Assembly: GCA_964228885.1 (NCBI GenBank)
Contig: CAXRCG010000121.1
Span: 11,122 to 75,121, forward strand
Reading direction: 5' to 3'
From: UBA4582 sp964228885
GTDB lineage: Bacteria > Pseudomonadota > Gammaproteobacteria > Pseudomonadales > Azotimanducaceae
Length of the DNA stretch: 64,000 nt
Positions 59,076 through 64,000 of this stretch are shown piece after piece; within the stretch, counting starts at the first letter, position 1, and each line of letters starts with the position of its first letter. The notes under the pieces were generated by a model that was not told the origin of the DNA, did no database searches, and was given only the letters and a program-made list of their open reading frames with translations. The position numbers and the translations under genes were made by a program.

Positions 59076-60047
59076 ATGAGTTGGCGTCCGGGAATAGATA
59101 GCGCGACCCTCCAGCAAAGAAGCAAAATCTACAGAACAATTCGTCGCTTTTTTGACGATCGCGGTGTCGCAGAAGTCACTACGCCAGTTTTAGGGGCCAG
59201 CGGTGTCTCTGATTTGCATATCCAAAGTCTGTCGTTAGTTGATGAAGGGCAAACCTGGTTTTTGCAGTCCTCCCCTGAATACAGCATGAAACGGTTGCTC
59301 GCCGGCGGCAGTGGGTCGATTTATCAGATTTGTCCTGCCTTTCGTGCGGGTGAGTCAGGGTCAAAGCACAATACGGAATTCTCGATGCTTGAATGGTACC
59401 GAGTCGGATATTCCCTATCGGACCTTGTTACTGAAGTAGCGACGTTGCTACAGCAAACGCTTGATGTTAACCAAATTAAAATATCGAAATTTAGGTTTAC
59501 AACTTATCGAGAACTTTTTACCAATCGATTCGATGTAAACCCCCACGATGCTGGTATTGAAAAACTGCGTCGGTTGATCTCTGCTGAAAATCTGGCGGCA
59601 GAGCACATCGACAATATCGATGATGATGCAACATGTAATGAGTGTCTTGATCTTCTTTTTACCAGTTGTATTGAACCGCGATTAGATGAGCCGACTTTTG
59701 TCCTAGAGTTCCCTGTCGGGCAAGCCGCATTGGCGAAAATATCAACTAACGATCAGTGTGATGTTGTGGCAAATCGATTTGAACTCTATTGGCAGGGTAT
59801 GGAGTTAGCTAATGGCTATGACGAATTGACAGACCCGGATGAGCTCCGACAGCGATTTGAAAAAAACAATGTCCAACGAGTAGCTAGAGGCTTGAGTGAA
59901 GTGGCCCCAGATAACAAACTGCTCACGAGTATGTCGGAGTTGCCGGAATGTGCTGGTGTTGCGATAGGTCTTGATCGATTGGTGATGCTCTTGTGTGGTA
60001 AGAGATCTATCGACGAGGTGCTTACCTTCAGTAGGCAGCGTCTGTGA
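59076..60047 (+). CDS. epmA: EF-P lysine ligase (GenX/PoxA)
   Basis: 323-residue class II aminoacyl-tRNA synthetase-like enzyme without anticodon domain that attaches beta-lysine to Lys34 of EF-P. Motif 1-like RRFFDDRGVAEVTTPVL near residues 22-38, motif 2 YQICPAFRAGESGSKHNTEFSMLEWYR (cited in part) near 85, and motif 3 GVAIGLDRLVML near 299 are all present. The frame begins with a TTG one codon before the ATG at 59076. It follows efp by 10 bases, so the enzyme and its substrate are made from one mRNA. Confidence 0.95.
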   Translation: MSWRPGIDSATLQQRSKIYRTIRRFFDDRGVAEVTTPVLGASGVSDLHIQSLSLVDEGQTWFLQSSPEYSMKRLLAGGSGSIYQICPAFRAGESGSKHNTEFSMLEWYRVGYSLSDLVTEVATLLQQTLDVNQIKISKFRFTTYRELFTNRFDVNPHDAGIEKLRRLISAENLAAEHIDNIDDDATCNECLDLLFTSCIEPRLDEPTFVLEFPVGQAALAKISTNDQCDVVANRFELYWQGMELANGYDELTDPDELRQRFEKNNVQRVARGLSEVAPDNKLLTSMSELPECAGVAIGLDRLVMLLCGKRSIDEVLTFSRQRL

Positions 60048-60091
60048 CTGTTAAAGCAGTCTGTGACTGAGCAAGTCCGTGTCGAGTAAAA

Positions 60092-60922
60092 CTACTGTTT
60101 CAACAACTGATCGTCAACGAGTGAATCTCCCAGTCTCACGGGCTGATCTGCAGTTATGCGCCAGTCCACCCTCTTTTCCAAAAGCACAATCGCGGTGGAG
60201 CCCATCAGGAAACTCCCCAGTTCATCACCCTTGTTGAAGGGTTTGGGTGGCTTAAAACTGTGTTTATCGAATTTCAGGGGTGGGAACACATTGTCCCGCC
60301 AGGCAGGTCTGATCCCGGCAACGATCATTGCGCCGACCATGATCACCGCCATCGCCCCCTCTGGCGTATCAAATTGCATGACGTACCGCTCGTTGATCGC
60401 AAACAGATCGTCTACTGATTCAGTGGTGGCTTTGTTAACCGAAAATAGCTTGCCAGGAATATAGTTTCCCGCCTTCAACAAGCCGTCTTTGGGTATATGA
60501 ACACGATGATAGTCTTTGGGTGACAGGTATATTGTCGCGAAGCTACCTTTGCTAAATTTCTCCGCGAGGCTGGCATCTGCCAACAATTTTTCAAGGGTAT
60601 ATTGCTTCCCTTTTGCCTGAATCAGGCTGTGCTCTTGAATAGTACCGCACGCAGATACGACACCGTCTGCGGGAGAACTTATCAGCCCAGTGAATTCGCG
60701 TGCGCCTGGTTTTAGTGTGCGAGTAAAAAAATCGTTGAATGTCGTGTAGTCTCGATAATTTTCGCGTTCAGCTTCTGTGAGATCAACGTCGAATATGCGA
60801 ATGATCGACGAAATAAAGAGGTTTTTAATCCAAACGATTCTGGTCGACGCAGCGATGCCAATCAAACGGGACAGCAGGTGCTGGGGTACCAGATGTTGAA
60901 GAAGGATTGTTAAGCGACTCAT
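60092..60922 (-). CDS. psd: Phosphatidylserine decarboxylase
   Basis: 276-residue membrane-associated proenzyme that makes phosphatidylethanolamine and self-cleaves to form a pyruvoyl group. The cleavage site is in LMGSTAIVLLEK at Gly241-Ser242 (the usual LGST, here MGST). Also present are SSPADGVVSACGTI near 82-95 and YLSPKDYHRVHIP near 127-139. Its ATG overlaps the sseA stop by four bases, so the two genes form an operon. In E. coli psd precedes rsgA; no rsgA lies here. Confidence 0.94.
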   Translation of the reverse strand: MSRLTILLQHLVPQHLLSRLIGIAASTRIVWIKNLFISSIIRIFDVDLTEAERENYRDYTTFNDFFTRTLKPGAREFTGLISSPADGVVSACGTIQEHSLIQAKGKQYTLEKLLADASLAEKFSKGSFATIYLSPKDYHRVHIPKDGLLKAGNYIPGKLFSVNKATTESVDDLFAINERYVMQFDTPEGAMAVIMVGAMIVAGIRPAWRDNVFPPLKFDKHSFKPPKPFNKGDELGSFLMGSTAIVLLEKRVDWRITADQPVRLGDSLVDDQLLKQ

Positions 60923-61719
60923 ATTGTTTCAACAGGTGTATCGGGATGGTTTCCCCATTCTGACCAAGACCCCGGATAGGCTTTAATATCGTATCCAAGT
61001 GATTTTCCGATAAGATAGGTTAAGCCGGACCTGTGATGGGTCTGGCAGTGTGTGATGATCTTTTTATCTGTCGTTAAACCAAGATCGTTCAGGACATGCT
61101 TGATATCTTTTCGTATCCTGAGTGAAGCCGCTCTGTCCATTGTTTCAAGCCAATCAAGATTTATTGCGCCAGGAATGTGCCCGCCGCGAGCTGAAAACCT
61201 TTGCTCGCCGCGATGCTCTGCTGCGCTCCGCGCGTCCCAAATTCTTACATCGTCCTGGTCTATGCTGGCGAGAACCTCCTCAATAGTTGCAGTGAATTGA
61301 TCTGATATTGTGAGTTTAACCTGGGATTCCTGCACATCGGTTATCTGGCTTGTCACAGGTGCATTGGCGGCTATCCAAGCGTGAATACCGCCGTTTAAGT
61401 AGGAAGTTTTCCCGTGGGAAATAGTGTCCAGTGTCCAGATAAACCTGCCGGCCCAGCCACCACCCTCATCATCGTATACAACAATGTGCCTGTCAGGATG
61501 ATAGCCGATGCGGGCAAATAAAGGTTCGAGTCGAGAGAGCTCAGGAAGTTTACCCGGAGCGGGAGGTGTTCCGCTGATGATTTCGCGGGGTTCTACATGG
61601 ATGGCACCCGGTATATGGATTTTCTCAAACACCTCAGGTTTGGAGAGGTCAACGATAAGCAATCCCTCCAGATTTAGGTTTTCTCTAAGTTCGGACGGCT
61701 CAATAATGAGTGATAACAT
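60919..61719 (-). CDS. sseA: Thiosulfate/3-mercaptopyruvate sulfurtransferase
   Basis: 266-residue tandem rhodanese. The N-terminal domain (about 10-120) is structural; the C-terminal domain (about 150-266) carries the catalytic Cys225 in THCQTHHRSGL. VVYDDEGGGWAGRFIWTLDTI near 81-101 is conserved. The active loop CQTHHRS is close to the mixed type loops of proteobacterial rhodaneses, so the sulfur donor is not decided. The gene is upstream of psd with ATGA overlap, as the rhodanese-psd order in Pseudomonas. Confidence 0.85.
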   Translation of the reverse strand: MLSLIIEPSELRENLNLEGLLIVDLSKPEVFEKIHIPGAIHVEPREIISGTPPAPGKLPELSRLEPLFARIGYHPDRHIVVYDDEGGGWAGRFIWTLDTISHGKTSYLNGGIHAWIAANAPVTSQITDVQESQVKLTISDQFTATIEEVLASIDQDDVRIWDARSAAEHRGEQRFSARGGHIPGAINLDWLETMDRAASLRIRKDIKHVLNDLGLTTDKKIITHCQTHHRSGLTYLIGKSLGYDIKAYPGSWSEWGNHPDTPVETI

Positions 61720-61916
61720 GTTGACCTCTACTTTTGGACGCCGACTTTAACAAATACCTGTGGTGTGAAGCGAGTTTGATTGATGTCTCGTCAGAAAATA
61801 TTACGTTGTACATGGTCGCTATCACTCCCAATCGGGTAATATTGGTCTCTAGAAGCGCGGTAAATAACCAAGCATGGGTAAGCCAACAAGTGAAGATAAA
61901 ATCGTAAGGAGTTTGA

Positions 61917-62462
61917 GTGAGCTACTCTGAAAATCTGGTATGGATGGATCTTGAGATGACGGGTCTAGACCCGGAAAAAGAACGCATCATCGAGATTGCA
62001 ACGATCATTACAGATTCATCACTGGCGATACTCGCTGAGGGACCGGTCATCTATGTAAAACAGGACCCAGCGTTACTCGATAGTATGGACGAATGGAACA
62101 CAGAACATCACACCGCATCCGGTTTGGTTGATCTTGTTAAAACTGAGGGCGTAACCGAAGCTGAAGCGGAAGCGAAAACGCTAGCTTTCATTGCAGCTTG
62201 GGTAGACGAAGGCGTATCGCCATTGTGTGGTAATTCCATTGGCCAGGATCGTCGCTTTCTCGTGAAATATATGCCAAAGCTTGAGGCCCATCTACACTAT
62301 CGAAACCTTGACGTTAGCACCATTAAAGAGCTGGCGGTTAGATGGCGTCCGGACGTGTCCGAGGGGGTCGTAAAAGAGGGAGCCCACAGGGCTATCAATG
62401 ACGTTAAAGACTCGATTGCTGAGCTCAGGCATTATCGAGACAATTTTTTTTCTTTAAAGTAG
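61917..62462 (+). CDS. orn: Oligoribonuclease
   Basis: 181-residue DEDDh 3'-5' exonuclease that degrades 2-5 nt RNA, including pGpG from c-di-GMP turnover. Active residues are Asp11 and Glu13 in VWMDLEMTGLDPE, Asp in NSIGQDRRFL, and His/Asp in HRAINDVKDSI. The start is GTG with a strong AAGGAG upstream. It is divergent from sseA-psd and convergent with queG. Length equals the E. coli protein. c-di-GMP degradation links it loosely with FimX. Confidence 0.96.
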   Translation: MSYSENLVWMDLEMTGLDPEKERIIEIATIITDSSLAILAEGPVIYVKQDPALLDSMDEWNTEHHTASGLVDLVKTEGVTEAEAEAKTLAFIAAWVDEGVSPLCGNSIGQDRRFLVKYMPKLEAHLHYRNLDVSTIKELAVRWRPDVSEGVVKEGAHRAINDVKDSIAELRHYRDNFFSLK

Positions 62463-62469
62463 GCACGCG

Positions 62470-63588
62470 CTAATCTAGTGAATTTTGGGTAGGTAGGCTC
62501 TTGATTTGCGCCTGGTGTTGTTGCTCTATTGCCCACGCAATGTGTTCCTGAACCATCGTTGTCACTACCAGTGCTTTAGCAGACAAGGCTTCAATGATTC
62601 TTGAGTCATAGGGAGCGTTGCCTAAAGCAATGGCAATATTTCTGGTCCATCCTTGGTAGCCAGTGCGGCGAATAGCTGAGCCCTCGGTGTTCTTCAGAAA
62701 AGTCTCCTCTGACCATTCGAACAGAGCCAGCAGCGTTGGGCTGTCGAGTTTGTGCCTCGGGCTAAAGTCCGGCTCGGTGCTGATATTTGCAAACTTGTTC
62801 CAGGGACAAAATATCTGACAGTCATCGCATCCGAAGATTCTGTTGCCAATACTTTTTCTCAATTCCAAGGGGATTGCGCCACTGTGTTCAATTGTTAGAT
62901 ATGAAATGCAGCGAGTTGCGTCTAGCTGGTAAGGTGCGACAAAAGCATCTGTTGGGCAAACGTCTATACAAGCAGTACAACTACCGCAATGCGATGAAAC
63001 CTCTGGCGCATCGAGCGTCAGTGGAATGTCCGTAAAAATTTCTCCAAGAAAGAACCAGGAACCTGCATCCCTACTCATGAGCAACGTATTTTTCCCAATC
63101 CAGCCAAGGCCGGCTTTTTCTGCTAGAGCCTTCTCTAATATCGGCGCGCTATCGGTAAATACTCTTGCTTGATGGTGCGTGATTTCCGCTTCTCTCAGGA
63201 AATGTTCAATCCGCTGCCACAACTTTAGTAATCGCTTTCTAATGACCTTGTGATAGTCGCGACCCAAAGCGTAACGAGCGACATAGGCTTTTTGGTCTGG
63301 GTTTGAGTCCGAAGCGATCAGATCTTGCGCTTGGTGATCTTTAAGATAGTCCAGCCTTACGCAGATAATGCTTTGTGTTCCATGAACCAGCTCTGCTGGG
63401 CGAGAGCGTTTTGTGCCATGTGCCGCCATATACGCCATTTCGCCGTGATAGTCGGCAGCAAGCCAAGATGCTAGATGAGACTCGTGTTGACCCAGTTGAG
63501 TATTGGTGATGCCTACGGCCTGAAACCCTAGTTCTCTTCCCCAATCCTTAATCAGCATCGAGAGTCTTTGATAAATATCGTCGGTCAT
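62470..63588 (-). CDS. queG: Epoxyqueuosine reductase
   Basis: 372-residue cobalamin-dependent enzyme for the last step of queuosine synthesis in tRNA. The N-terminal half binds cobalamin; the two 4Fe-4S clusters use CGSCTACIDVCPTDAF (near 193-208) and CDDCQIFCPWN near 244-254. A HEAT-like C-terminal end follows. Two in-frame ATGs exist (63597, 63588); the second has AAGG at better spacing. It is convergent with orn, next to nnr, the E. coli order. Confidence 0.93.
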   Translation of the reverse strand: MTDDIYQRLSMLIKDWGRELGFQAVGITNTQLGQHESHLASWLAADYHGEMAYMAAHGTKRSRPAELVHGTQSIICVRLDYLKDHQAQDLIASDSNPDQKAYVARYALGRDYHKVIRKRLLKLWQRIEHFLREAEITHHQARVFTDSAPILEKALAEKAGLGWIGKNTLLMSRDAGSWFFLGEIFTDIPLTLDAPEVSSHCGSCTACIDVCPTDAFVAPYQLDATRCISYLTIEHSGAIPLELRKSIGNRIFGCDDCQIFCPWNKFANISTEPDFSPRHKLDSPTLLALFEWSEETFLKNTEGSAIRRTGYQGWTRNIAIALGNAPYDSRIIEALSAKALVVTTMVQEHIAWAIEQQHQAQIKSLPTQNSLD

Positions 63589-63651
63589 GGTCGACATACC
63601 TTATAATCGACGTGAACTGAAAGCCACAGGAATACAGAAACACTGCTCAAA

Positions 63652-64000
63652 ATGACAAAATCACGCGAGGAAAGAAGATTATTGCCATCGGCGCTTTATA
63701 CAGGTGCAGCTGTTAGGGAGCTTGACCGAATTGCCATTGAAGAGTTCGGGATAGCCGGTATTACGTTAATGCGAAGGGCAGCGCAGGCCTGTGCAGATGT
63801 TGTGCAACAATGTTGGCCTGCAGCGGAGGTTGTGCGGGTCTTTTGTGGGAATGGAAACAACGCCGGTGATGGTTATCTGCTCGCAGGCCTGCTGGCTCAG
63901 CGTGGCCTAAAAGTTGAGGCAATTGTTGTTGGCGACATTGTGAAACTGGGGGCGGATGCGTCAGCGGCATATCAGTTTTGCGAACAGAGTGATGCGACTA
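63652..64000 (+). CDS. nnr: ADP-dependent NAD(P)H-hydrate dehydratase/epimerase, N-terminal part (cut by window edge)
   Basis: Open frame of 116 codons without stop running off the right end. The translation begins MTKSREERRLLPSALYTGAA and has RELDRIAIEEFGIAGITLM and FCGNGNNAGDGYLLAGLLA, the YjeF N-terminal epimerase domain with its G-x-G-N-N-x-G-D-G nucleotide/metal loop (one Gly is Ala here). The complete gene probably adds the kinase-like dehydratase domain. It is divergent from queG, as in E. coli. Confidence 0.85.
   Translation, partial: MTKSREERRLLPSALYTGAAVRELDRIAIEEFGIAGITLMRRAAQACADVVQQCWPAAEVVRVFCGNGNNAGDGYLLAGLLAQRGLKVEAIVVGDIVKLGADASAAYQFCEQSDAT

Noticed and set aside
1..64000. 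tRNA genes, CRISPR arrays, insertion sequences, phage genes
   Set aside because: Gaps were read for tRNA-like ends, repeat-spacer patterns, transposase motifs and terminal repeats; none was seen.

Overview
The window is a continuous, gene-dense stretch of a gammaproteobacterial chromosome. Gene content and order most resemble Pseudomonas-type marine Gammaproteobacteria. No tRNA, rRNA, CRISPR array, insertion sequence or prophage was seen. About 54 protein genes are supported (one cut by the right edge), together with a 6S RNA, a decayed argE and a second possible decayed gene. Translation starts are often TTG or GTG, and many neighbouring genes overlap by ATGA, GTGA or TTGA.

Region by region. 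1-3.4 kb is a loosely packed accessory patch: a deazaflavin-type (DDN/DUF385) reductase, a luciferase-like (LLM) oxidoreductase, a split-barrel flavin protein and a peptide deformylase. 3.6-8.6 kb is the conserved zapA neighbourhood: a tiny membrane protein, 5-formyl-THF cyclo-ligase, 6S RNA, zapA, a TIGR02449-like coiled coil, ygfB, pepP and a ubiH-type hydroxylase. 8.7-13.2 kb is the glycine cleavage operon gcvT-gcvH-gcvPA-gcvPB, met head-on by an imelysin-like lipoprotein. 14.4-22.7 kb carries a HAD phosphatase, rppH-ptsP-lgt-fabV, a membrane class III nucleotide cyclase and hemE. On the minus strand follow ilvD and argA, with the relics of argE upstream of argA. 26.6-32.4 kb holds a solitary GspE/PilB-like ATPase coupled to glnE, then ilvE.

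32.4-46.6 kb is the lipopolysaccharide inner-core region: waaF, waaC, waaP, a second WaaP-family kinase, a decayed stretch, a two-domain kinase, a NodU/CmcH-type carbamoyltransferase, a GT4 glycosyltransferase, hldE and waaA. An aldo/keto reductase, a FAD oxidoreductase and a cysteine-rich CWC-DUF5522 fusion sit between hldE and waaA. The order parallels the P. aeruginosa core locus, but no waaG lies between waaC and waaP. 46.8-64 kb continues with a DUF1249 protein, parE, parC, an AhpA-like membrane protein divergent from serB, a class IV aminotransferase coupled to a sulfotransferase-like protein, a FimX-like GGDEF/EAL protein, efp-epmA, sseA-psd, orn, queG and the start of nnr.

Functional links: 6S RNA sits with the folate enzyme, and glycine cleavage also feeds one-carbon metabolism. 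waaF/C/P, hldE and waaA build and phosphorylate the Kdo-heptose core, and the carbamoyltransferase probably decorates it. EpmA would modify Lys34 of the neighbouring EF-P. FimX and the solitary ATPase point to type IV pilus or secretion biology. No clearly new system is proven. The best leads are the argE decay, the F420-type cluster in a proteobacterium, the variant LPS core locus, the degenerate cyclase-like half of the AhpA-type protein, the aminotransferase/sulfotransferase pair and the 30-residue membrane protein.
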